A stretch of 64,000 nt of DNA from Christensenella sp. UBA2853 (GCA_002350845.1 DEFL01000046.1:1-64000), one strand, 5' to 3'; positions 37,772-47,042 are shown, counted from the stretch's first letter. Notes: a model not told the origin generated them from the sequence alone. Numbers and translations are program-made.

Positions 37772-38494
37772 ATGGCCAGAGCAGTCAATTCACTGCCTCT
37801 TCGCCATGAACTGAAGTTTTTTATCAGCGAAGAGCAGCATTATCTTCTCTCGCATGCACTGGACCGGGTACTGGACCGCGATCCGAACGGCGATGAAAAC
37901 AACGAGTATGCGATCCGTTCGCTGTACTTTGATACCGTCTGGAATTCGGCGTTGTTTGACAAGCTTGCCGGTGTGCAGAACCGTGACAAGTATCGGATCC
38001 GTATTTACAATTATTCCGATAAAGTCATCAAGATGGAATGCAAGACGAAATTCGGCACGCTGATTTCCAAGCGTTCCATTTCCATTCCCAGAGATCTGTG
38101 TGAACAGCTCATCGCCGGGGATCCGACCGGACTGGAAACAACAAGATCCGGCCTTCTCAATGATGTATATCGTGAGATGACGGTGAACCTTCTGCGGCCT
38201 GTGGTCCTGGTGGACTATGTCCGGGAAGCGTACCTGCATCCCGCGGAGGAGGTCCGCATTACCTTTGACAAGCAGCTTCGCACAGGCATGCGCTCCATCG
38301 AACTGTTTGACCCTTATGTACCGACGATCTCACCGTTTGATCACGGCGAGATGATTCTGGAAGTCAAATACAATCAATCTCTTCCGCCCTACATCCGAAA
38401 TCTTCTCAACACCTATTGCCCGAATGCAATCCAGAGCGCCATTTCAAAATACACCTGGTGCCGGCGATTTGAGGAACTGGATCCGGATGCCTGA
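37772..38494 (+). CDS. VTC-domain protein (polyphosphate polymerase-like)
   Basis: 240 residues with the VTC/CYTH-like tunnel fold; yeast Vtc4 uses this domain to make polyphosphate from ATP. Marks are RHELKFFISEEQHYLLSHAL, IRSLYFDTVWNSA, DKYRIRIYN, KMECKTKFGTLISKRS with basic tunnel residues, VVDY-type VDYVREAY, RITFDKQLRTG and ILEVKYNQSLP. A GTG at 37763 overlaps the DUF4956 stop; ATG at 37772 fits the AGGG site better. Unlike yeast Vtc4 it has no SPX or membrane domain, which the DUF4956 protein may supply. Polymerase activity is inferred. Confidence 0.9.
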   Translation: MARAVNSLPLRHELKFFISEEQHYLLSHALDRVLDRDPNGDENNEYAIRSLYFDTVWNSALFDKLAGVQNRDKYRIRIYNYSDKVIKMECKTKFGTLISKRSISIPRDLCEQLIAGDPTGLETTRSGLLNDVYREMTVNLLRPVVLVDYVREAYLHPAEEVRITFDKQLRTGMRSIELFDPYVPTISPFDHGEMILEVKYNQSLPPYIRNLLNTYCPNAIQSAISKYTWCRRFEELDPDA

Positions 38495-38502
38495 GCGAAG
38501 AC

Positions 38503-38532
38503 AGCCAGGAAGCTGAATTCCTGGCTTTTTTT
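38503..38532 (+). terminator. Rho-independent terminator of the VTC cassette
   Basis: AGCCAGGAA (38503-38511) pairs with TTCCTGGCT (38518-38526), loop GCTGAA, followed by a T-run to 38532. Confidence 0.85.
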
Positions 38533-38578
38533 CAAAAGAGGACGCTGAAAGAACACTGCGGGAAAGGTGGTAAGAACA

Positions 38579-39040
38579 ATGATCCGTTTTGCGAAGGCAG
38601 CTGATCTGGAACAGGTGCAGCATCTTCGGAAGGAAGTCAATGACCTGCATGTCCAGGGCCGCCCGGATTTTTTTAAGGCCGGGTTTGGGAGAGAACTGCA
38701 GGATTACATCTATGCCTATATGGTATCGGAGAAGAATCAGATTGTAGTGGATGAAGAGGACGGAACGATCCGCGGCATGGTCATGGTGGACTGGATTGAA
38801 CGGCCGGAGACACCGTATGCGCCGGCAAGAAAGATGTGCCATATTGCCGAGATCTGTGTGGATGCGTCCTGCAGAGGCACGGGAATCGGACATGCTTTGC
38901 TTGAATTTGTCAGGCAGGAGGCGCGCAAACGCGGATTTCCGAGAATTGAATTGGATGTCTGGGATTTCAATGATGCGCTGGGATTCTATGAAAAGGAAGG
39001 CTTCACAGTTTACCGGCGTTTTCTTGAACAGGAAGTGTAA
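38579..39040 (+). CDS. GNAT-family N-acetyltransferase
   Basis: A 153-residue GNAT enzyme. After IRFAKAADLEQVQHLRKEVN comes the central strand HIAEICVDASCRGTGIGHAL, in which RGTGIG binds acetyl-CoA. The terminal IELDVWDFNDALGFYEKEGF is typical of the family. ATG at 38579 has AAAGGTGG 8 nt upstream, so a GTG at 38567 is not needed. It lies alone between the VTC cassette terminator and the murB promoter. The N-terminal VQGRPDFFK segment resembles acetyltransferases acting on small amines or proteins; the substrate is unknown. Confidence 0.9.
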   Translation: MIRFAKAADLEQVQHLRKEVNDLHVQGRPDFFKAGFGRELQDYIYAYMVSEKNQIVVDEEDGTIRGMVMVDWIERPETPYAPARKMCHIAEICVDASCRGTGIGHALLEFVRQEARKRGFPRIELDVWDFNDALGFYEKEGFTVYRRFLEQEV

Positions 39041-39113
39041 TCCCAGGCCCGGCCGCCTGGTGTGCAGGGAATGGTCATCTGTTGACAGGGGGGCTGGTCG
39101 AGTGAGTTTTTTC

Positions 39114-39142
39114 TTGCGAACAGACATCGATTGCAGTACAAT
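39114..39142 (+). promoter_or_regulatory. Sigma-A promoter of the murB-rapZ-whiA run
   Basis: TTGCGA (39114-39119) and TACAAT (39137-39142) are 17 bp apart. The start site would lie near 39149, about 28 nt before the TTG start of murB. Confidence 0.6.
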
Positions 39143-39176
39143 CTAATGTACACACACGGCGGGGAGGTGAAAGCAT

Positions 39177-40076
39177 TTGCAAGGCTTGAAGGCAATGATC
39201 GCAGCGCAGGGCATTCCTGTATATGAGAACGAGCCGATGGCAAAGCATACGACACTGCACCTGGGCGGACCGGCAGACCTGTTCTGCCAGCCGCAGACGG
39301 AGGAACAGCTTCAGAAGGTGCTGAAGCTGTGCGCTCAGCGGGATATTGTCCCTGTCATCATGGGACACGGGAGCAATCTCCTGGTTCTGGATGGTGGAAT
39401 TCGCGGAGTGGTCATTCAGTGTGCCATGACTTCGCTTGCGTGTTCCGAAAACAGACTGACCGCGGGAGCAGGCGTCATGCTGCATGCCCTGGCCCGATGC
39501 GCACTCGATGCATCCCTCACCGGACTGGAATTTGCATCCGGTATCCCGGGCACACTGGGCGGTGCAGTTTATATGAACGCCGGTGCATACGGCGGGGAAA
39601 TGGCCGATGTGATTGAATCGGTCCGTGTGCTCACCCTGCAGGGAGAGCAGAAAACCATGCCGGCTTCGGAACTGAAATTCCGATACCGCTTTTCTGCACT
39701 GCAGGAGGAGCCTCTGATCGTTACACAGGCGGTGTGCGTGCTCAAACCGGGGAACAGGGATGAAATCACAGCGTGCATGGAGACCCTCCAGCAGAAGCGG
39801 ATGGAGAAGCAGCCGCTGCAGTATCCCAGCGCGGGCAGTACATTCAAACGACCGGAAGGGGCCTTTGCGGCCAAACTGATTGATGACTGCGGCCTGAGGG
39901 GAACCTGGGTCGGCGGCGCACAGGTCAGTGAAAAACATGCCGGATTCCTGCTCAACCGGGGCGGGACCGCGGCGGATTTTGTTGCACTGATGGATCTGGT
40001 GCGGGAACGGGTAAGGAAAGAAACAGGGTTTGTGCTTGAACCGGAGGTACGGATTCTCGGAACGGCCTGTACATGA
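39177..40076 (+). CDS. murB: UDP-N-acetylenolpyruvoylglucosamine reductase
   Basis: A 299-residue FAD enzyme reducing UDP-GlcNAc-enolpyruvate to UDP-MurNAc for peptidoglycan. FAD-binding marks are KHTTLHLGGPADLF, GHGSNLLVLDGG and ASGIPGTLGGAVYMNAGAYG. The catalytic serine is in YPSAGSTFKRP, and the C-terminal Glu is in FVLEPEVRILG. Length and motifs fit type II MurB. The start is a TTG with GGGGAGGTGA upstream. It is the first gene of a run with rapZ and whiA, with 24 nt to rapZ. Confidence 0.96.
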   Translation: MQGLKAMIAAQGIPVYENEPMAKHTTLHLGGPADLFCQPQTEEQLQKVLKLCAQRDIVPVIMGHGSNLLVLDGGIRGVVIQCAMTSLACSENRLTAGAGVMLHALARCALDASLTGLEFASGIPGTLGGAVYMNAGAYGGEMADVIESVRVLTLQGEQKTMPASELKFRYRFSALQEEPLIVTQAVCVLKPGNRDEITACMETLQQKRMEKQPLQYPSAGSTFKRPEGAFAAKLIDDCGLRGTWVGGAQVSEKHAGFLLNRGGTAADFVALMDLVRERVRKETGFVLEPEVRILGTACT

Positions 40077-40100
40077 TGTGAGTCAGAAAGGGGAAACCAG

Positions 40101-41009
40101 ATGCGATTTCTGCTTTTAACGGGTATGAGCGGCGCAGGCAAAACAGCAGCCCTCCGCTATCTGGAGGACATGGGTGTATTCTGTGTGGACAACCTGCCCC
40201 CGAACATGGTGGTCCGGCTGATTGAAAGTTTTGCCACAAGTCAGATGTCGGTTTCGACGGTGGCGCTGTCTGTGGATGTGCGGTCACGCGCCTTCTTTGA
40301 CAGTCATGCCATTGTCAAGCTCCTGATGGAGACACAGAATCTGGGATACCATGTGGAAACCGTTTTCCTGGAGGCATCGGATGATGCACTGGTTTCCCGA
40401 TACAAGGAATCCCGGCGGGAACATCCTCTTTCCAATGAGCGCGTCTCTCTGACAGAAGCGATCGTTCAGGAACGCAATATTCTTCAGCCGCTGCGTGAGA
40501 CGGCGAATTATCTGATTGATACCACCAATCTCAAACTGAAGACCCTTCAGAAGAAGCTCGAAGAGATTGTTTCCAACGGTGATGATGCCGAAGGCCCGCA
40601 GCCGATGCGCATTGAAGTGATGTCCTTCGGGTTTAAGCGGGGACTGCCCAAATCGGCTGACCTGGTGTTCGATGTGCGCTTCCTCCCGAATCCGTTCTAT
40701 ATCCCGGAACTGTGCCGGCACAGTGGAATGGATGAAGATGTGCGCGATTTTGTCATGAACAATGAAATCACGAAGACCTTTATGACCAAAATCAAGGACA
40801 TGCTGGATTTCCTGATCCCCAATTATCAGAATGAAGGCAAGCACAGAATGGTCATTGCCATTGGCTGTACAGGCGGTGCGCACCGTTCTGTGGCGATTAC
40901 AGAAGCGGTCGGTGCCTATCTGAAAGAGAAGGGATACCAGACCATGATCAGCCACCGGGACGTGGATGTGGAACAGGCGCACTGGAAAAACAGTTCGGAC
41001 GTAGACTGA
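40101..41009 (+). CDS. rapZ: RapZ/YvcJ family nucleotide-binding protein
   Basis: A 302-residue P-loop protein of the RapZ (YvcJ) family. The Walker A loop is GMSGAGKTAALRYLED near residue 7. The FCVDNLPPNMV segment follows. The C-terminal RNA/metabolite-binding domain ends with the conserved IGCTGGAHRSVAITEAV and SHRDV. E. coli RapZ controls GlmZ RNA decay; Firmicute members bind nucleotides with a less clear role. GGGGAAACC precedes the ATG. Between murB and whiA, a common Firmicute order except that yvcK is absent here. Confidence 0.95.
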   Translation: MRFLLLTGMSGAGKTAALRYLEDMGVFCVDNLPPNMVVRLIESFATSQMSVSTVALSVDVRSRAFFDSHAIVKLLMETQNLGYHVETVFLEASDDALVSRYKESRREHPLSNERVSLTEAIVQERNILQPLRETANYLIDTTNLKLKTLQKKLEEIVSNGDDAEGPQPMRIEVMSFGFKRGLPKSADLVFDVRFLPNPFYIPELCRHSGMDEDVRDFVMNNEITKTFMTKIKDMLDFLIPNYQNEGKHRMVIAIGCTGGAHRSVAITEAVGAYLKEKGYQTMISHRDVDVEQAHWKNSSDVD

Positions 41010-41027
41010 TAACAGGCAGGTGGAGAA

Positions 41028-41972
41028 ATGTCCTTCTCATCAACAGCAAAGGAAGAAATGATCCGCCTCCCGCTCGAAAGGGACTGCTGCATCGTTTCTG
41101 AACTTTCGGCGCTCACACAGACCTCCGGGTCTCTGGGATTTCTGGGCGGCGGAAGATTTACAGTTACATATCAGGTGGAAAGCGCCGCGCTTGCGCGGCG
41201 AATTTTCCGTATGCTCAAAGAAGGCCTTTCACTTTCTCCCAAGCTTCATGTTGTGGAGCACAGCCGGCTGGGTGGACGCAAAACCTGTGTGCTGACGGTG
41301 GAGGAAGGCGACGCAAGGCATCTTCTGGAAGTGCTCGACATGATGGAAATCGGCGCTGACGGCAGCAGTACACTCAAGCGTACAGTCCCGCGGCCTCAGC
41401 TGAATCGTCAGTGCTGCAGGAAAGCCTATCTCCGCGGGGCCTTTCTTGGCGCGGGTTCCATGACCAATCCTGAGAAGAACTATCATCTGGAGTGGATTGC
41501 GGTCGATGAGATCCTCGCCCAGACGCTGGACCGGGTGCTTGACCGGACAGAAATTCATCCGCATACCCAGGTCCGGCGCGGACAGACGGTTGTGTATCTC
41601 AAAAGTGCACAGCAGATCGTGGATGTACTGGCGATGATGGGCGCTCCGCAGGCTGTCATGGACATGGAAAATGTGCGCATCATGCGCCAGCTGCGCGGAC
41701 AGGCAAATCGTGCAGCCAACTGTGATATGCACAACACGGAAAAGACACTCAATGCCAGTGAGGAGCAGCTCCAGGCAATCACGCGGATTCAGGAAAAACA
41801 GGGACTGGATTCGCTTCCCCCCGCGCTGCGCCAGATCGCAAAACTTCGTCTGGAGCATGTGGATGCTTCGCTCGAGGAGCTTGGACAGAAACTGAACCCG
41901 GCGATCGGAAAAAGCGGCGTCAATCACCGGATGCGCCGGCTGATTGCGCTTGCGGAAACACTGGAGGATTAG
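41028..41972 (+). CDS. whiA: WhiA DNA-binding cell-cycle/sporulation regulator
   Basis: A 314-residue WhiA protein. It has the LAGLIDADG-derived N-terminal domain (SFSSTAKEEMIRLPLERDCC, the YLRGAFLGAGSMTNP segment) and a C-terminal helix-turn-helix (ITRIQEKQGLDSLPPALRQI, then LRLEHVDASLEELGQKL and VNHRMRRL). In Bacillus it affects cell division and chromosome segregation; in Streptomyces it is needed for sporulation. The nuclease motif is degenerate, as in all WhiA. AGGTGG lies upstream of the ATG. It follows rapZ by 18 nt. Confidence 0.96.
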   Translation: MSFSSTAKEEMIRLPLERDCCIVSELSALTQTSGSLGFLGGGRFTVTYQVESAALARRIFRMLKEGLSLSPKLHVVEHSRLGGRKTCVLTVEEGDARHLLEVLDMMEIGADGSSTLKRTVPRPQLNRQCCRKAYLRGAFLGAGSMTNPEKNYHLEWIAVDEILAQTLDRVLDRTEIHPHTQVRRGQTVVYLKSAQQIVDVLAMMGAPQAVMDMENVRIMRQLRGQANRAANCDMHNTEKTLNASEEQLQAITRIQEKQGLDSLPPALRQIAKLRLEHVDASLEELGQKLNPAIGKSGVNHRMRRLIALAETLED

Positions 41973-42116
41973 GGAAGGGCAGGGGTTCATCCGCTTTGAA
42001 GGGAGCACACAGGCGGCAGATGTGTTCGGTCAACGGACACATGAAAGATGCAGGCTGAATGTCATGCATTCTTCCTGAAAAGACCGCCTGAACTCGATAA
42101 CGCTGGAGGCTGTATC

Positions 42117-44090
42117 ATGATCGGTATTCTCTATCTTCTGCTATTTCTTGCGGCGGGCATGTTTCTTGTCCGCTGTCTTCTTCCGCGCCATCCGCTTCTC
42201 AACAGAATCTGGCTGGGACTCTCCCTGGGCATGCTCCTGCTGATGTGGCTTCCGGCTCTGTGGGCCTTCGCTTTTTCGTTCGGCGTGAAAGCGCATCTTT
42301 TTGCTGCCTTGACGCTTCTGCCGGTATGCGGCGCAGGCTTTCTTGCGCGCGACAGGCGGGAAGCTGAGGGATGGAATGAAGGGGAAAAGCGTCTCCTCCT
42401 TCAGATGGCAGCCGTCTGCATTCCGCTCATTGTCCTCAGTGCATATCTCCAGTATACCCATGTGATGCGCGTGGATGCCCAGGGAAACTGGAATGTCGGG
42501 CAGAGCACATACGGTGATCTGCCCATGCATCTTGCCTTTATCACTGGTCTGAAGAATGCGGCATTCCCGCCTGACTATCCGTTTTTCCCGGGACAGATGC
42601 TTTCCTATCCCTTCCTGACCGATTCACTGTCCACCACCTTCTATCTGTTTGGCTGGAGTCTGCAGGCTGCCACGATCATTCCGGCGGTATGCCTGATGGC
42701 GCTGTGCTTTTCGGGTGTCATGGTGCTGGCAAGAGACATGACGCGGGGAAGGAAGACCATTGTTTTTGCCGCCCTTCTGTTTTTCCTCAACGGAGGGCTC
42801 GGATTTCTCTATGATTTTGATCAGGCAGCCGGGTTTGAGGCAGATGGGACACTGACGGTGGTTGACCGTATCCGCTTTATTCTGCAGGGATATTACAAGA
42901 CACCGACCAATCAGCCGGATCCCAACAACCTCCGCTGGTCCAACCTGATCGCCGACCTTCTGATCCCGCAGAGAACGCTGCTTGGCGGGTACAGCATGGT
43001 GATTCCGTGCCTGTATCTTCTCTACGCAGTTTATTCCCCGGAAAAGAGAGAAAAGCTGGGAAACACGCAGGCTCTGGTCCTGCTCGGGATCTGGGGCGGC
43101 GCACTGCCGCTGATTCACACGCACTCTTTCCTGGCTCTGGGACTGGCATCCGTGGGCAGCCTGCTCTATGACTTCCTGCATGAAAAGGAGAAGGGCACGG
43201 TTCTGAAACGGTATCTGCTCTATGCTGTGATTGCGATGGCTCTTGCGCTTCCGCAACTGCTGGGATTCACCTTCCGCCAGGTGTTTGAAAAAGAGGGAGG
43301 AACCGGCAATTTTATCCGCTTCCAGTTCAACTGGGTCAACAATCCCGGCGGACAGGGCATGCGGGACTTCTATTTCTGGTTCTACATCAAAAACATTGGA
43401 CTTCCGTTCATCCTGCTGATCCTTGCCTGCTTTGAGAAGGATCCGCATATGCGGAGAATCCTGGCCTGCGTCCTTCCCATCGTGATCGCGGCAGAACTGA
43501 TCCGGTTCCAGCCCAATGAGTATGACAACAACAAGCTCTTCTATATTGCCTATCTTCTGTCCACCATGGTGATTGCAGACTACACAGCCCTCTTGTACAG
43601 AAAGCTGAAAGGTCTGCGCGCCAGAGGTCTGATCGCAGCGGCAGCCTGTGTGGTCCTGTTTCTGTCCTCAGGACTGACGCTCTGGAGAGAATGTGTTTCC
43701 AGTTATCAGGCCTTCGAGGCGGAGGCGGTCGAGGCAGGAATGTATGCCAGAGAGCATACGGATGAGGACAGTGTTTTCCTGTCGGGAAGGCAGCATCTCA
43801 ATCCGATCTCTTCCATAGCAGGCAGGAAAACGGTGTGCGGGCCGGATCTGTGGCTGTACTGGCATGGGATTGACACATCGGAGCGCAATGCAGAGATTGC
43901 ATCCTTTATGACGTTTCCGGAGGCCAATCTGAATGTTCTGGAAAAATATGATGTGGACTACATCTATGTGTCCAGTTATGAGCGGTCGAACTATGCAGTG
44001 GACACCGATGCCATGGACAGCATGTTTGAGAAGGTTTTTGAAAATGATGAGGCCGTGATCTATGCGGTCGGGGAGGCAGAACGGGAGTGA
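42117..44090 (+). CDS. Multi-pass membrane protein, GT-C-like (putative glycosyltransferase)
   Basis: A ~657-residue membrane protein with about 12 predicted helices and a C-terminal soluble domain of ~130 residues (from VSSYQAFEAEAVE). The first external loop has the acidic motif QSTYGDLPMHLAFITGLKNA, which resembles the catalytic loop of GT-C enzymes that use polyprenyl-phosphate sugars. The later RFQPNEYDNNKLFYIAYLLS is another conserved-looking stretch. I do not recognise a named family with certainty. ATG at 42117 with TGGAGG is preferred to 42048. The 72-codon gene overlaps its stop codon. Transfer of a sugar to a wall or surface polymer is inference. Confidence 0.75.
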   Translation: MIGILYLLLFLAAGMFLVRCLLPRHPLLNRIWLGLSLGMLLLMWLPALWAFAFSFGVKAHLFAALTLLPVCGAGFLARDRREAEGWNEGEKRLLLQMAAVCIPLIVLSAYLQYTHVMRVDAQGNWNVGQSTYGDLPMHLAFITGLKNAAFPPDYPFFPGQMLSYPFLTDSLSTTFYLFGWSLQAATIIPAVCLMALCFSGVMVLARDMTRGRKTIVFAALLFFLNGGLGFLYDFDQAAGFEADGTLTVVDRIRFILQGYYKTPTNQPDPNNLRWSNLIADLLIPQRTLLGGYSMVIPCLYLLYAVYSPEKREKLGNTQALVLLGIWGGALPLIHTHSFLALGLASVGSLLYDFLHEKEKGTVLKRYLLYAVIAMALALPQLLGFTFRQVFEKEGGTGNFIRFQFNWVNNPGGQGMRDFYFWFYIKNIGLPFILLILACFEKDPHMRRILACVLPIVIAAELIRFQPNEYDNNKLFYIAYLLSTMVIADYTALLYRKLKGLRARGLIAAAACVVLFLSSGLTLWRECVSSYQAFEAEAVEAGMYAREHTDEDSVFLSGRQHLNPISSIAGRKTVCGPDLWLYWHGIDTSERNAEIASFMTFPEANLNVLEKYDVDYIYVSSYERSNYAVDTDAMDSMFEKVFENDEAVIYAVGEAERE

Positions 44091-44305
44091 AGCGTTTCTT
44101 TCGCTATTCCCTTGAACATAACCGTGCGATCCGCATGATGTTTGTGACGGAAGACGGGGGTATCCGCCAGGTGAATGCCGTGGTGGAAGGAATGGACGGG
44201 GACCGCCTGTCGGTCTATATCCTGCGGCCGCCGCAGCGTCTGGTGCTGTCATGCGCAGATGTACTGTCCTGTGATTATGCCAAGAACGATGAAGGGCTGG
44301 GATGA
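44087..44305 (+). CDS. Small hypothetical protein (72 aa)
   Basis: I do not recognise this 72-residue protein. It is basic at the N-terminus (MKRFFRYSLEHNRAIRMMF), then has a beta-rich core (VTEDGGIRQVNAVVEGMDGD, LSVYILRPPQRLVLSCADVL) and an acidic C-terminus. The strand pattern could be a small SH3-like or OB-like barrel. It starts with GTG overlapping the upstream stop by 4 nt, and its own stop overlaps the next gene's start by 4 nt, so it is translationally coupled on both sides. These overlaps support that it is a real gene. Confidence 0.75.
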   Translation: MKRFFRYSLEHNRAIRMMFVTEDGGIRQVNAVVEGMDGDRLSVYILRPPQRLVLSCADVLSCDYAKNDEGLG

Positions 44306-45708
44306 AGATGAATCCTGTGTTTGGGAAGGGAACCGGGGTGCGGCTGGATCAGGCCGGTGCGCTGTTCCTCCGGGATGAACAGCAACCTGAAATGCCGCGC
44401 CTGACGCGGCAGGGAATCCAGCTTTCCGCAGAAATGGTATCGTCAACCTATTCTCTTTCCCTGGAAGACTGGCAGCAGGCAGGCTGGCAGGATGTGCATG
44501 TGGAGATCGACCGACTCATGACCAGTGCCATGCAGGGCGAAGACGGAGCACCGGAGATGATGGAAAACCTGCAGATGAAGCTGGCGCGGAATCTCCTGGA
44601 AAGCAAGGGCCCTCTGCATACCATCACCGGCGTGATCCGGCAGACCGGGGAGGTCGATACCTGTAAAGCCATGGTGATGGCCAAAACTGTCGGGAAAAAG
44701 GCAGTCATTGCCATTTCCTTTATGGGTACATCCAAGCGGATTTTTGACTGGGTGTCCAATCTGCGCATGCAGGCCGAAGACGGCATGCATCAGGGATTCC
44801 TGCAGCTGACAAGACAGTTTGAATCGTATGAGAAAGGGATTGCTTTTCCGGAAACAGCGAAGGATCTGGGGCTCGAGCACCTGACGCTGTCCGATGTCCT
44901 GGAGGCGTGCCGCTCCCCGGAATCACCATTTATCCTGTGGCTGGTGGGCCACAGTCAGGGCAGCGCCATTGCGCAGATCTATATGGATCATAAACTGAAG
45001 TCCGGCGTGCGCAGGGAAACCATTGCCGCGTTCGGGTTTGCTTCCCCTTCCGTGAAAACAGGGGAGGCACCGCAGGAAGACTATCCCATGATCCATATTC
45101 TCAACAGCGATGATGTGGTTCCGCGCATGGGTGCGATCTGGCATCTGGGAAAACTGCTGATTTATCCCGCTGGCGCAGACATGCGGCGGGCGTGCTATGA
45201 CTGGCCCATGGACAGCCAGAGCGTTGCGGACCGGCGTCTTGTGCGGAAGATTACGTCACAGATGAAGGATACCCGGCATGACATTATTGTGGGCATGGCC
45301 TACTGCCGTCTTCTGGCTGAGGAACCGTATGATATTCTCAGGGAAGGCCTTCGCTCGCTGGGACATACGCTGCCCGACATGCCGGACGCACTGACGGATG
45401 GTCTGGAAAACACAGTGCGGCGTGCCGTCGATCGTCTCATGGACCGGGCCGGGGATGCCTATGCAAGCGTTTACGGACAGGGTCCGGACCTGGAGCAGGT
45501 GATTGATCGGATGAAGCAGATCCGGAGTATGACGAATGCCATTGGGATGATGCGTTTCGCAAAGGCATTCGGAGATCTGTGTATGGAGCCGCATCGCATG
45601 CAGCTCCATGAACACGAGAAGGATGAGGCTTACCTGTATATTGCAAGACAGGATTATCGGAGACTGTACAGTCTGCGTGGAAGACAGGAGATCATCGATG
45701 ACAACTAA
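44302..45708 (+). CDS. Lipase-like alpha/beta-hydrolase
   Basis: A 468-residue alpha/beta hydrolase similar in layout to class-3 lipases. The nucleophile elbow is VGHSQGSAIAQIYMD near residue 215. An upstream oxyanion-type segment is VIAISFMGTSKRIFDWVSN. Candidate acid and base are Asp in ILNSDDVVPRMG and His in DTRHDIIVGMAY. There is no signal peptide, so a cytoplasmic role is expected. The ATG overlaps the preceding stop, and its 3' end overlaps rarA by 11 nt. Esterase or lipase activity is inferred; the substrate is unknown. Confidence 0.8.
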   Translation: MKMNPVFGKGTGVRLDQAGALFLRDEQQPEMPRLTRQGIQLSAEMVSSTYSLSLEDWQQAGWQDVHVEIDRLMTSAMQGEDGAPEMMENLQMKLARNLLESKGPLHTITGVIRQTGEVDTCKAMVMAKTVGKKAVIAISFMGTSKRIFDWVSNLRMQAEDGMHQGFLQLTRQFESYEKGIAFPETAKDLGLEHLTLSDVLEACRSPESPFILWLVGHSQGSAIAQIYMDHKLKSGVRRETIAAFGFASPSVKTGEAPQEDYPMIHILNSDDVVPRMGAIWHLGKLLIYPAGADMRRACYDWPMDSQSVADRRLVRKITSQMKDTRHDIIVGMAYCRLLAEEPYDILREGLRSLGHTLPDMPDALTDGLENTVRRAVDRLMDRAGDAYASVYGQGPDLEQVIDRMKQIRSMTNAIGMMRFAKAFGDLCMEPHRMQLHEHEKDEAYLYIARQDYRRLYSLRGRQEIIDDN

Positions 45709-46999
45709 CCCGTCAGCGCCGCTTGCAGACCGCATGCGGCCAAGAAACCTGGACGAATTTATCGGTCAGGAACAGATTCTTGGCAAAGGCCGTCTGCTCC
45801 GACGTGCCATTGAAGCCGACCGCCTGACCAGTACCATCTTTTTTGGGCCGCCCGGCTGCGGAAAGACCACGCTGGCTTCCATTATTGCTGGAACCACGCA
45901 GTCGCGCTTTGTTCAGCTCAATGCGGTCACATCCGGCGTCCAGGAAGTCAGGGAAGTACTCAGGGCTGCGAAAGAGGCCCGGGATATGTATGGGCAGAGC
46001 ACCTATCTTCTTCTGGACGAATGTCACCGGTGGAACAAGGCCCAGTCAGACAGCATCCTGCCGGCGATTGAAAAAGGCGTGATCCGACTGATCGGCTCGA
46101 CGACGGAAAACCCCATGATTGCCATGACGCCCGCCATTGTGAGCCGGTGCAGAGTGTTTCAGTTTGAAGCGCTTTCCGAAAAACATGTTCTGCTGGCCAT
46201 GAACCGGGCACTGAAGGATGAAGAGCGGGGATACGGCAGTCTGCCTGTCGTGGCAGAAGCGGATGCGATGGAGCATATCGCCCGGATCGCGGGCGGTGAT
46301 GTCCGGTCTGCACTGGGAGCACTGGAACTGGCCGTGCTGACCACGCCCATGTCGGAAGACGGAAGCATTCATATTACCATGGAAGTTGCCGAGGAAAGCA
46401 TTCAGAAACCCATGATCCGCTGTGATGAATCGCTCTACTATGACATGCTGAGTGCATTCTGCAAGTCGATGCGGGGGTCGGACAGCGATGCGGCGCTTGC
46501 ATGGTTTGCCCGGCTGATCTATGCCGGAGCCGATCCAAAGCTGATTGTGCGGCGCATCTTTGCGCATGCGAGTGAGGATGTCGGCCTGGCCAATCCCCAC
46601 GCCATGGTGCAGGCGGCTGCCGCTTCCAGGGCCCTGGAAACGGTTGGTATGCCTGAGGCGAGGCTTTCCATTGCGCAGGCGATCATTTCAGTCTGCGAGA
46701 GTCCCAAGTCCAATGCGGTCGCAGCTGCTGTGGATGCGGCTTTTGCCGATGCGGAGAAGGGCGGATACGGGCCGGTGCCTGTCCACCTGAGGGACACGCA
46801 TTATGCAGGGGCGTCCAGGATCGGCAGCGGAGACGGCTATCGCTATCCGCATGACTATCCTCAGCACTGGGTGAATCAGGAATATATGCCGCCTGAAGTC
46901 AAGGGACGTGTCTATTATCGCCCCACGGAAATGGGCAGTGAACAGGCCATTCTCAAAAATCATCAGGTGCGCAGTGAGTGGAAAAAAGGAAAAAAATAA
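45698..46999 (+). CDS. rarA: Replication-associated recombination protein A (RarA/MgsA)
   Basis: A 433-residue AAA+ ATPase of the RarA/MgsA/WRNIP1 family, acting at stalled replication forks. It starts with PLADRMRPRNLDEFIGQEQI, Walker A FGPPGCGKTTLAS, Walker B-like LLLDECHRWNKAQ, sensor LIGSTTENP, and a C-terminal MgsA tetramerisation domain (RIFAHASEDVGLANPHAM, DAEKGGYGPVPVHLRD). The ATG at 45698 has AGGAG 8 nt upstream and overlaps the lipase-like gene by 11 nt; a longer open frame has no site. Confidence 0.95.
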   Translation: MTTNPSAPLADRMRPRNLDEFIGQEQILGKGRLLRRAIEADRLTSTIFFGPPGCGKTTLASIIAGTTQSRFVQLNAVTSGVQEVREVLRAAKEARDMYGQSTYLLLDECHRWNKAQSDSILPAIEKGVIRLIGSTTENPMIAMTPAIVSRCRVFQFEALSEKHVLLAMNRALKDEERGYGSLPVVAEADAMEHIARIAGGDVRSALGALELAVLTTPMSEDGSIHITMEVAEESIQKPMIRCDESLYYDMLSAFCKSMRGSDSDAALAWFARLIYAGADPKLIVRRIFAHASEDVGLANPHAMVQAAAASRALETVGMPEARLSIAQAIISVCESPKSNAVAAAVDAAFADAEKGGYGPVPVHLRDTHYAGASRIGSGDGYRYPHDYPQHWVNQEYMPPEVKGRVYYRPTEMGSEQAILKNHQVRSEWKKGKK

Positions 47000-47042
47000 C
47001 AGGATGGATTCAGAAAACGGATGAAGGAGGAGATGGATACCC

